From NCBI GenBank assembly GCA_900129595.1, contig FQWG01000012.1:122920-186919 (forward strand): a DNA stretch of 64,000 nucleotides. The letters run 5' to 3'. Below the pieces are notes generated by a model. That model made no database searches, was not told where the DNA came from, and saw only the letters and a list, made by a program, of their open reading frames with translations. This stretch comes from Flavobacterium frigidimaris (GTDB taxonomy: Bacteria > Bacteroidota > Bacteroidia > Flavobacteriales > Flavobacteriaceae). A program made the position numbers and the translations under genes. Each line of letters starts with the position of its first letter. Position 1 is the stretch's first letter. Shown here piece by piece: positions 28,174 through 35,009 of the stretch.

Positions 28174-28254
28174 GGAGGAATACTCGCCGTTGCAACTCTA
28201 TTTCCTTGTCACATAAAGCCCTACCACGCCAGAGAGAACAGGGATTATTCCTCC
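28174..28254 (-). repeat. Inverted repeat in the tra operon leader
   Basis: GGAGGAATA (28174-28182) and TATTCCTCC (28246-28254) are perfect 9-bp inverted copies separated by 63 nt. They lie wholly within the untranslated gap between the 161-aa gene and traE, so they would form a stem in the tra mRNA upstream of traE. This could be a regulatory RNA element or a processing site. Confidence 0.5.
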
Positions 28255-28263
28255 ACTATAATA

Positions 28264-28749
28264 TTAAATAGTCTCTTCCCACAAGGCATCAGCCTGGGAA
28301 ACAGTTAAAAGTAGTTGTGGGTATCTCTGGCAACCCGCGACAATTAAAGTATTCACCTTCTGGCGTAGCGCAGAGATTTTAACAAAGGGATATTCCTTTA
28401 ACAGCAATTTTAGATAGTTCTGAAACTCTTCCAAAGAGAAGTTTCTCTCTGCGCTCTCAGTAATGGCGCCCTTTATCCGATCAGATAGTTCCTTCGCATC
28501 TGCCAGGGTATCAAAAGGCTCACTGCAAGATGAAAATTCCAGATTCTCAGTACTGCTGTCTTTTGAAAGATTAGCGCCAGGCATTTCGTTTCTATTGCTT
28601 TTAAAGCTTGTGAGATTTAGGGTTTTCTCACCGTTTAGGATTTCTTTTAGCTCAGGATAGTAAAATCTAAATCCTAAAACCAAATACCAGATAAATAAAA
28701 GTACACTAACGGCAATTATATAATTGCTCCATGAAATATTTGTAAACAT
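28264..28749 (-). CDS. Conjugative-element membrane protein upstream of traE
   Basis: This protein has one N-terminal membrane segment (NISWSNYIIAVSVLLFIWYLVLGFRFYY), a polar linker rich in Ser and Asn, and a helical C-terminal domain (LADAKELSDRIKGAI...YPQLLLTVSQADALWEETI). I recognise the pattern from hypothetical proteins that precede traE in flavobacterial elements. The start at 28749 (MFTNISW) gives 161 residues; an upstream ATG at 28800 would add 17 charged residues. It is the first gene of the leftward tra operon. Its role is unknown. Confidence 0.6.
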   Translation of the reverse strand: MFTNISWSNYIIAVSVLLFIWYLVLGFRFYYPELKEILNGEKTLNLTSFKSNRNEMPGANLSKDSSTENLEFSSCSEPFDTLADAKELSDRIKGAITESAERNFSLEEFQNYLKLLLKEYPFVKISALRQKVNTLIVAGCQRYPQLLLTVSQADALWEETI

Positions 28750-28861
28750 AGCTTTTTCATTTAATCGTTCAACATCTTTCTTTCTCTCTATGTAAATCAT
28801 AATAAAAGAGTTATGATTTATTCAACAAGTCAAAGAAACAAATACAACACATGTGCTACAA

Positions 28862-28880
28862 GTACAACTTTTTGTTGTAC
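28862..28880. promoter_or_regulatory. Palindrome upstream of the tra operon
   Basis: GTACAAC, five T, GTTGTAC form a perfect 7-bp inverted repeat about 110 bp before the first tra gene. It lies in the 154-205-bp gap where the tra promoter should be. It may be an operator; no -7 box could be fixed with confidence. Confidence 0.4.
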
Positions 28881-28954
28881 CTCATCGTACCCCATTACTT
28901 CCGATCTATAGCGAAGCTTTTCTATTGTACGTTTTTTGATATTTGAAAATTCTC

Positions 28955-30145
28955 TTAATATGTTCTGATTTTTCTAATGATTTTTTCAAGGGTTTTAATC
29001 GCAATCTCTTTATCTCTTTCTTCCGCATTATAAGATTTACTGCGAACAGACTGATATGAAAGATCTTTTTTGAAAGGTGTAGAAAGATAAGGTATAATTG
29101 TTTTAAAAACTTGGGTCATTGATTTTGCTTTAACAATTCGGGATTCATCTGTAGCCCTAAGAATTAGCCCCATTTGATCGGTCGATAAAACACACTCTAT
29201 TTTATCATCCACAACACTCATCTTATCTGACACTTTAAGATTACTTTCAAACGAAGTTAATTTAATTTTCCTTTCAAAATAGGCAATTTCATATGCAAAC
29301 CAATTATCTAATACATATCTAATGTTTTGCCTGCAAGGATCAAACATAACTTTCTCACTAGAATAAAGCTGGTTGAATTCTTTGTAATAGAAAAGAAGAT
29401 CATTTACATTATTGCCAAAATCTTGAATTTTCACTTTGGCAGAAATACGCTCCAATATTGAATGAATATATTGCGGACTATTAAAGTTTAAAGAGATTAA
29501 CAGTTCGTCTAAACAGGAAAACAAATCTGATTCTGCTATGCCTACTACAAGTAAATCTATATTTTTTAAAAGTTCTCTTTGATAAAGAATTTGTCTATAT
29601 GTAGCTTTACATGCTGTTTCACTTTGAATTGAATTTAAAAGTGTCTCAATTATAATTCCAATACTCTTTTTATCAAAACCCATAAAATCTGCCCGTTTTT
29701 TTAAGTTGTCTAGTTTTAAGAGGACTTCTTTTCTCGAAACCATTAAATAAGTTACAGGCACTTTTTCATCTAAATTTAAATAATAAGAATAACGATTTTC
29801 AACAAAGAATAGCAATTCATCTAAACTGCTTATAACAGTATCTATAATCTTTGAGAACTTACGAACTTTGAACGATTCATTCTTTTGATTCTCTACAATA
29901 GTATCTAAAAGAAATATTAATGTGGAATGATATTTTCGAACCAATAACCGTATTTGTCTTTTTCTGCGAAGGGAAAAAATTTCATTTTTAATCTGAACTT
30001 GAATCTTCTGCGTTTCATCTATAACATTCTCTGAAATAGATGCTAAATCAGTGTCTGATAATTTGTCAAAATTTGTTTTTTTTGGATTAAATTTCTCAAG
30101 TATTAAAGAGTCTAACCATTCTAGAGGATATATTTTACTCATCAT
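28955..30145 (-). CDS. Conserved hypothetical protein of conjugative elements
   Basis: This 396-residue, mostly helical soluble protein has no signal peptide or membrane segment. A middle block (IIDTVISSLDELLFFVENRYSYYLNLDEKVPVTYLMVSRKEV) and the C-terminal 90 residues (LSTDQMGLILRATDESRIVKAKSMTQVFKTIIPYLSTPFKKDLSYQSVRSKSYNAEERDKEIAIKTLEKII) look conserved. I recall similar proteins next to tra loci in Bacteroidetes, without known function. It lies downstream of an AraC-type regulator on the same strand, and a regulatory role is a guess. I considered RteC and did not find its pattern. Confidence 0.5.
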   Translation of the reverse strand: MMSKIYPLEWLDSLILEKFNPKKTNFDKLSDTDLASISENVIDETQKIQVQIKNEIFSLRRKRQIRLLVRKYHSTLIFLLDTIVENQKNESFKVRKFSKIIDTVISSLDELLFFVENRYSYYLNLDEKVPVTYLMVSRKEVLLKLDNLKKRADFMGFDKKSIGIIIETLLNSIQSETACKATYRQILYQRELLKNIDLLVVGIAESDLFSCLDELLISLNFNSPQYIHSILERISAKVKIQDFGNNVNDLLFYYKEFNQLYSSEKVMFDPCRQNIRYVLDNWFAYEIAYFERKIKLTSFESNLKVSDKMSVVDDKIECVLSTDQMGLILRATDESRIVKAKSMTQVFKTIIPYLSTPFKKDLSYQSVRSKSYNAEERDKEIAIKTLEKIIRKIRTY

Positions 30146-30190
30146 TGTGCTGTTTTTAAGTTACAATTACGCAACGAAAACTAACGATTT

Positions 30191-31069
30191 TTAAAATTTA
30201 TCGGTAGTATTCGAACGGTATTCTGATGCCGAAAAGGAGCTATGTTTTTTGAAAAATCTACAAAAACGTGAAGCGTCGCTGAATTCTAAATATTCTGCTA
30301 TTTCAACAATTGACAATTGTGAGTCATCTAATAAATATTTAGCCTCAGTAACAATTTTTTCTACTATCACTTTCTTTGCAGTTTTACCTGTCATTTCCTT
30401 TATAATTATAGTTAAGTAATCTGAACTAATAAATAAAGCCCCTGAATAAAAGCTTACATTATGCTGCCTCTTATAATGAATAGATAAAATAGTAAGAAAT
30501 TGAATTGCAAGGCTTTCTTTTCTGGAGAAGTTTAATGTTACTTGGGAATTGTATTTTGAATAAATCATTTTTAACTCAAAAAGAAACAAGTTAAAACTGA
30601 TACGCTGAAGTTCATAATCAAAACTACTAAGGGTATGACCTTTGTTTACAAAATAAATTAGTTTATAAATAAGAGACAATACTAAAAACTCTTTTTCTTC
30701 AAGAGTAATTTTTACTGAAGCTTTTTTGATAAAAAAATAAAATGAATCTACAAGTTCTCCATGTAACTTATTTTGGAATGCAAAATCAGCAGAAAATGAA
30801 ATCAAAAAAAGTTGAAGTTTATCTTCTACATCCACTATGGTACAAAATGAATCTTTCGGTATTACAAGTAAATCACGTGCAGATAAATTTGTAATGATTT
30901 CCTGCAATTGAATTTTTAATTTTCCTGATTTAATCAAAAGTACCGATAGATTTTTGACTTTAAAAGAGCTTTTTGAAGATGTTTTTACAACATATTTTTT
31001 TACAATATAAATATTTAAGCCGGCGATCGGCAAATTTTTTAATTCAGTATTTATTAAATTTTTTAACAT
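30191..31069 (-). CDS. AraC family transcriptional regulator
   Basis: The C-terminal third (about residues 190-288) holds two helix-turn-helix motifs of AraC type: LFISSDYLTIIIKEMTGKTAKKVIVEKIVTEAKYLL and LSIVEIAEYLEFSDASRFCRFFKKHSSFSASEYR. The N-terminal part is a beta-rich, cupin-like sensing domain (LLIKSGKLKIQLQEIITNLSARDLLVIPKDSF). It lies 45 bp upstream of the 396-aa gene on the same strand. The regulatory target is unknown; the tra operon or the cargo genes nearby are candidates. Confidence 0.85.
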   Translation of the reverse strand: MLKNLINTELKNLPIAGLNIYIVKKYVVKTSSKSSFKVKNLSVLLIKSGKLKIQLQEIITNLSARDLLVIPKDSFCTIVDVEDKLQLFLISFSADFAFQNKLHGELVDSFYFFIKKASVKITLEEKEFLVLSLIYKLIYFVNKGHTLSSFDYELQRISFNLFLFELKMIYSKYNSQVTLNFSRKESLAIQFLTILSIHYKRQHNVSFYSGALFISSDYLTIIIKEMTGKTAKKVIVEKIVTEAKYLLDDSQLSIVEIAEYLEFSDASRFCRFFKKHSSFSASEYRSNTTDKF

Positions 31070-31112
31070 GTTTGTCGTAAATCAAATAAATGAGTTTAAA
31101 AACTAAGGTTAA

Positions 31113-31343
31113 TTAAAACTTATTTTTAAATAGATTTTCTATTATAATAAGGTATAGTAGATAAAGGTTTAACAAAGAGGTAATAAACAACAAATAAGCA
31201 AGTTGCCTAATACTCATTGTCTTCTTTGCCCCGCTTAAAAGGTAGCCAACTATTTCATCATAGCTAAAAAGAGCTATAATGAAATAAAGGCTTACAAGAT
31301 TAATAGTGATAAGGATTATATGAAAAATGACACGTATTTTCAT
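31113..31343 (-). CDS. Small two-helix membrane protein
   Basis: This 76-residue protein is made of two membrane segments (about 5-27 and 48-70) with a short loop (DEIVGYLLSGAKKTMSIRQLA). I do not recognise a family. It lies between a lipoprotein gene and the AraC gene on one strand, with short gaps, so the three may be cotranscribed. It could be an accessory of the lipoprotein; nothing in the sequence settles this. Confidence 0.5.
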   Translation of the reverse strand: MKIRVIFHIILITINLVSLYFIIALFSYDEIVGYLLSGAKKTMSIRQLAYLLFITSLLNLYLLYLIIIENLFKNKF

Positions 31344-31377
31344 TTTGAAATGGATCAGAATTACTCTGAGTATGTTT

Positions 31378-32070
31378 TTAAATAAGTACTTTCAATAATG
31401 CTATTATGGAAATAATAGACACTTCATTGCATAAAAAGAAAGGTCTGGAAATCTTACTTCCTACTGAGGTTTCCCAGTCTCGATCTTTACGCTGGGTCTC
31501 GGAATAAAGTGAATATCTAGAAATAGAGGTTATAGTTAAAATAGTATCTTTTTCATCTTTTGTTAATACGCCATTCTCGAGAACTACATTTTCATATGAT
31601 ATTATATAAGAATATATAACATCAAATTCATCGTCTCTGTGCAGTATCAAGTTTTGTAAAAAAGAGGTTAGATTACTTTTTACTGAAGTGGCCAATGAAC
31701 TGCCCTGAACAATATTAATCATGATATTATCAGGATCATCCATAATTGATTGGACAATTTGATCATCGAATACTATTAGATTTTTTGCAGTTTTGCTCGC
31801 ACTATTGAATTTGCCGGAAATAAATTGAATCTGCTCGGTAATACCAGTAATAGAATTTGGAGCTTTCTTATTCTCACGATACAATATGAGCGCGTTATAA
31901 TAAAGACTCCCTTTAAAGTCAAAAGGATTGGCTTTATTTTCTGGAACAACAGATATAGTATTTGCTTCTTTTAGGATGTCAATATATTCAGATGGATTAC
32001 TCTCTGAATCTGTTGAGCACGAAACAATTAAGATTGTGAAAACGATACATAATATATTTTTTTTCATCAT
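31378..32070 (-). CDS. Lipoprotein of unknown function
   Basis: Started at 32070, the protein (230 aa) has a lipoprotein signal MMKKNILCIVFTILIVSC. An in-frame ATG 36 bp upstream would put 12 residues before it and is unlikely. The body is helical and polar (SITGITEQIQFISGKFNSASKTAKNL). Near the end it has KDRDWETSVG followed by a hydrophobic tail (SIISIIALLKVLI), which is unusual for a lipoprotein. No family was recognised. It is divergent from the TPR-AraC sensor gene with a repeat-bearing gap between them. Confidence 0.5.
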   Translation of the reverse strand: MMKKNILCIVFTILIVSCSTDSESNPSEYIDILKEANTISVVPENKANPFDFKGSLYYNALILYRENKKAPNSITGITEQIQFISGKFNSASKTAKNLIVFDDQIVQSIMDDPDNIMINIVQGSSLATSVKSNLTSFLQNLILHRDDEFDVIYSYIISYENVVLENGVLTKDEKDTILTITSISRYSLYSETQRKDRDWETSVGSKISRPFFLCNEVSIISIIALLKVLI

Positions 32071-32406
32071 TAAGGTTATTAAACATGATAGAGAATTACT
32101 TCTCAATTCATTTTACCCGGGTCAGCAGAATTTTTATTCAACACGATGTTGAACGTTTTGCTTTTGAATTCACAGCAAATCTATTCGCTCAAATGATCAC
32201 TCGCAACCTTATATGTATGGGTTTCCACGATTTAATGTATGGATTTCATGGAAATCCACACCCTATTTACCACCACCAAACCATTATATTTCAATAGTTT
32301 ACACTATTTTTGAAGCAACCTAATGCAAATATTCCCCCTACTCCTTTTAAATCAATCCCTTTGAATTCATTTTCAAAAGTATTTAACCCCAAAACTACAA
32401 TGTCAT
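32071..32406. promoter_or_regulatory. Divergent regulatory region with repeated half-sites
   Basis: This gap of 336 bp holds no gene. ATGTATGGGTTTC (32213-32225) and ATGTATGGATTTC (32235-32247) are 13-bp direct repeats spaced 22 bp apart, two helical turns. The second starts a palindrome TGGATTTC ATG GAAATCCA (32240-32258), giving three half-sites of the type TGGRTTTC. A -7 box TATTTTTG lies at 32305-32312 ahead of the TPR-AraC gene. The half-sites are probable operators for that regulator or the AraC protein nearby. Confidence 0.55.
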
Positions 32407-34086
32407 ATGAATCAAAATCATCTTCTATTATTGTTTTTATGTACTGTTTTATCTATATCTGCACAGAAACAAAATCGCCTTCTCCCCGACTCTATAACAA
32501 CTAAGAGTTACGACTACTTAAATGAAAAAATAGATCAATATAAAAAAGACAGTTTAAAAGCTTCGGTCTATATGTACGCATACCTAAACAAAGCTAAAAA
32601 AGAGCAAAACTGGAAAGAAATAGTCAACAGTTATCAAAACCTGTTACATCAATCTCCTGACAATCTAAGATTAGTTTATGCTGATAGTATGATTCATTAT
32701 GCAAAGAAGTCGAATAATGAAGCCATAATTGGATCTGCGTACCTTTCAAAGGGTATCGTTTATTATGGTCAAAAAAAACATAATCTCGCCTTAGATAATT
32801 ATTTAATTTCTAATAGCTACATTTCTAAAACCAATGATGACTACTTAATTCATAAAGTCAAGTACCACATTGCTCTTATAAAATATTATATTGGTTTTTA
32901 TGACGAAGCTATTTCATTATTTAAGGAATGTATCACATTCTTTAAAGATGATAATCCACGGGCTTATCTAAACTCTCTTCATTCCCTAGGTCTTTGTTAT
33001 AATAAAATTGGCAACTATAATCATTGTTCTGAAACAAACACCTTAGGTCTTCTAGAGAGTAAAAGACTAAAGATTCTGGAAATGGAGCCTTATTTTATTC
33101 ATTCCCAAGGGATCAATGAATTCTTCAAGCTTAATTATGGCCTGGCAATTAAAGATATAGAATCATCACTTGGCGCAATAATAGAAAACAAAGATTTTGC
33201 AAATGAATCAATCGGCAATTTTTATATTGGCAAAAGTTATTGGAATCTCCAGAGAAGAGACAATGCTGTTCCTTTCTTTAAAAAAGTAGATCTAAATTTT
33301 AATACTAAAGCATACATACGTCCTGACCTTAGAGAAACATACGAGCTATTGATTGATTATTACAAAAGCAAAAATAACCTGGAGAATCAGTTGTATTATA
33401 TTGATCAACTTCTAAGAGCGGACTCACTGCTTGTTGAAACCAATAAATATTTAATTGGAAAAGTCCATAAAGAATATGACACTAAGGAATTGCTACATGA
33501 GAAAAACAGAATAAAAGCTCAGCTCATTCTCGAAATGTATTATGACTATATTTTTATTGGTATTATTTTACTCTTGTTTCTAGTTATACTTTATGGAACA
33601 TATCGTCACTATAAAAATCAAAAACTTTATAAACAAAGATTTGATGAATTAATGTTAAAAGTAAATGATAAAAATTGGGTCACATCCAAAATAAATACCA
33701 TCAAACCAAAGATTCTGAGCATTAAACCTGAAGCAATTGCAAACATTCTAAAACAACTACAGAAGTTCGAAGATGATAAACGATTTTTAGAAAAAGACTG
33801 GAATTTGATAAAACTCTCCGCAGCCTTTAATTCAAATACTAAGTATCTTTCTAAAATAATATTCCACTATAGAGATAAACGCTTTGTAGAATATGTAAAT
33901 GACTTAAAGATAGATTACATAATTAATTTATTAAAAGAAGATCGAATAATAAGAAATTATACAAATAAAGCTTTAGGAGAAGAAGCTGGTTTTAGTAGTA
34001 CTCAAAGGTTTGTGAATGCTTTTAAATCAAAAACCAAAATGCCAACGGCTTTTTTTATTGAGCAGATTAAAAAGGAAGGACTATAA
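32407..34086 (+). CDS. Membrane-anchored TPR sensor with AraC-type DNA-binding domain
   Basis: This 559-residue regulator has a signal peptide, so the long TPR region (about 60-350; e.g. IIGSAYLSKGIVYYGQKKHNLALDNY, AYLNSLHSLGLCYNKIGNYNHC) should lie in the periplasm. One membrane segment follows near 378-400 (IFIGIILLLFLVILYGTY). The cytoplasmic C-terminus carries an AraC helix-turn-helix (about 455-555; LIKLSAAFNSNTKYLSKIIFHYRDKRFVEYVNDLKIDYIINLLKE, YTNKALGEEAGFSSTQRFVNAFKSKTKMPTAFF). Such proteins couple a periplasmic signal to transcription. It lies upstream of the SusC/D-peptidase genes, which it may control. The assignment is firm; the signal is unknown. Confidence 0.85.
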   Translation: MNQNHLLLLFLCTVLSISAQKQNRLLPDSITTKSYDYLNEKIDQYKKDSLKASVYMYAYLNKAKKEQNWKEIVNSYQNLLHQSPDNLRLVYADSMIHYAKKSNNEAIIGSAYLSKGIVYYGQKKHNLALDNYLISNSYISKTNDDYLIHKVKYHIALIKYYIGFYDEAISLFKECITFFKDDNPRAYLNSLHSLGLCYNKIGNYNHCSETNTLGLLESKRLKILEMEPYFIHSQGINEFFKLNYGLAIKDIESSLGAIIENKDFANESIGNFYIGKSYWNLQRRDNAVPFFKKVDLNFNTKAYIRPDLRETYELLIDYYKSKNNLENQLYYIDQLLRADSLLVETNKYLIGKVHKEYDTKELLHEKNRIKAQLILEMYYDYIFIGIILLLFLVILYGTYRHYKNQKLYKQRFDELMLKVNDKNWVTSKINTIKPKILSIKPEAIANILKQLQKFEDDKRFLEKDWNLIKLSAAFNSNTKYLSKIIFHYRDKRFVEYVNDLKIDYIINLLKEDRIIRNYTNKALGEEAGFSSTQRFVNAFKSKTKMPTAFFIEQIKKEGL

Positions 34087-34173
34087 ATTTGCACTTTTAA
34101 ATATAAGGTGTAGAATAATATGAAACATATCCCTTTAAAATTAAATCTATCTAAAGTTGGAAAGAAAGATTTA

Positions 34174-34488
34174 TTATTTTTTATCTAAATATTTATCAAT
34201 AATTGAAATTCCAAATTCTTTTTCAAAATCAGAGAAAAAAGCTGACAATACAATATTTTCTTTACTACAGATACTAGTTATAGTCGCAAAAGGAATATTA
34301 TAGCCATCAGGATTTTGAAGTTTAGTTATTGTCGATGTCGCTAAATTACAATCTTTAGCATATTGTCTTTTAGTAACCTCTTTACCGTTTTCATCAACTC
34401 TATTTACTATCCAACGTTTAGCAATATAATTACAGATATATTTATTGATAAGAATATTTCTTTGTCTCGCTTCACTTTTATTAGTCAT
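34174..34488 (-). CDS. Small helix-turn-helix regulator
   Basis: Begun at 34488 (MTNKSEARQRN...), this is a 104-residue protein with an XRE-like helix-turn-helix: EVTKRQYAKDCNLATSTITKLQNPDGYNIPFATITSICSKENI. An upstream ATG at 34563 would add 25 hydrophobic residues and would overlap the palindrome, so I reject it. It is divergent from the structured RNA and SusC genes. A perfect 18-bp palindrome at 34545-34562 sits 57 bp upstream of its start, a good place for it to bind and control both directions. Confidence 0.7.
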   Translation of the reverse strand: MTNKSEARQRNILINKYICNYIAKRWIVNRVDENGKEVTKRQYAKDCNLATSTITKLQNPDGYNIPFATITSICSKENIVLSAFFSDFEKEFGISIIDKYLDKK

Positions 34489-34544
34489 ACTCACAATTAT
34501 CATTTTAGCTTTCAAACAAATTAAAGTAAACAGTATAAAAAAAG

Positions 34545-34562
34545 TGTTCGCGATCGCGAACA
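34545..34562. promoter_or_regulatory. 18-bp perfect palindromic operator
   Basis: TGTTCGCGATCGCGAACA is a perfect palindrome in very AT-rich surroundings. It covers the -33 region of the rightward promoter whose -7 box lies 16 nt downstream, and lies upstream of the divergent HTH gene. The likely ligand is the HTH protein at 34174-34488. Confidence 0.65.
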
Positions 34563-34578
34563 ATAAGATATTTTACTT

Positions 34579-34586
34579 TATATTTG
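34579..34586 (+). promoter_or_regulatory. Rightward promoter -7 box (leader RNA / susC)
   Basis: TATATTTG matches TAnnTTTG exactly. Transcription would begin near 34592, inside the first hairpin of the folded RNA region. No TTTG -33 box is present; the palindrome occupies its place. Confidence 0.6.
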
Positions 34587-34587
34587 C

Positions 34588-34789
34588 ATATGATCCTCAA
34601 AGGATCGTATTTTTGCGACTCTTCAAAAAAATATTGAAGCATTCGCTTTGAATCTCGCACTAGAAAACTGGTAATTTTAAAGAAACGAGATGATAAGTAA
34701 GATGCTCACGTCTATTGGCGTGGGCTCGCTTATTGTTTCCAGGTATACCAGTACCTCTAGTGCAGTAAGATGAGTTCCATGCCTTTTTT
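34588..34789 (+). ncRNA. Candidate structured RNA (susC leader or small RNA)
   Basis: This 200-nt non-coding stretch is full of perfect nested stems. Hairpin 1 pairs 34588-34597 with 34601-34610. Hairpin 2 pairs CTTCAA 34621-34626 with TTGAAG 34634-34639. The main fold nests five stems: GCACTAGA 34657-34664/34756-34763; ACTGGTA 34667-34673/34746-34752; GAAAC 34682-34686/34735-34739; ATAAG 34693-34697/34729-34733; and a 9-bp tip 34704-34712/34717-34725 with a TATT loop. It is followed by a T-run (34783-34788) and stands behind a consensus -7 box. It could be a cis-acting leader of the SusC operon 220 bp on, or an independent small RNA. I do not recognise a named riboswitch class. Confidence 0.55.
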
Positions 34790-35009
34790 AAAACTCTCTA
34801 CTATTCTTTGCAAATTGCTTCGTATAATTTTAAAATTTCGCATTTTTAATGTCGAACTCTTAAATATTCTTGCCTGTGTAATAAAAAACTTCATATGATT
34901 ATTAGGTCATTACTCAATATAATATAAAAAATGGCCCTCTATATCGTCGCCAAACAACCATAGAGGACCGTAGCTAATCAAATCACTTTAACTAACCAAT
35001 CCCAATATT
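34790..35009 (+). other. Untranslated region before susC
   Basis: AT-rich and without an open frame. One hairpin is visible: CCTCTAT (34936-34942) pairs with ATAGAGG (34960-34966), 45-75 bp before the start codon. Otherwise nothing notable. Confidence 0.45.

Noticed and set aside
28955..30145. RteC-type excision regulator
   Set aside because: Size and position fit loosely, but I could not see the RteC sequence pattern, so I left it as hypothetical.
34588..34789. tRNA or known riboswitch
   Set aside because: There is no cloverleaf and no conserved riboswitch core that I recognise; only nested stems can be claimed.
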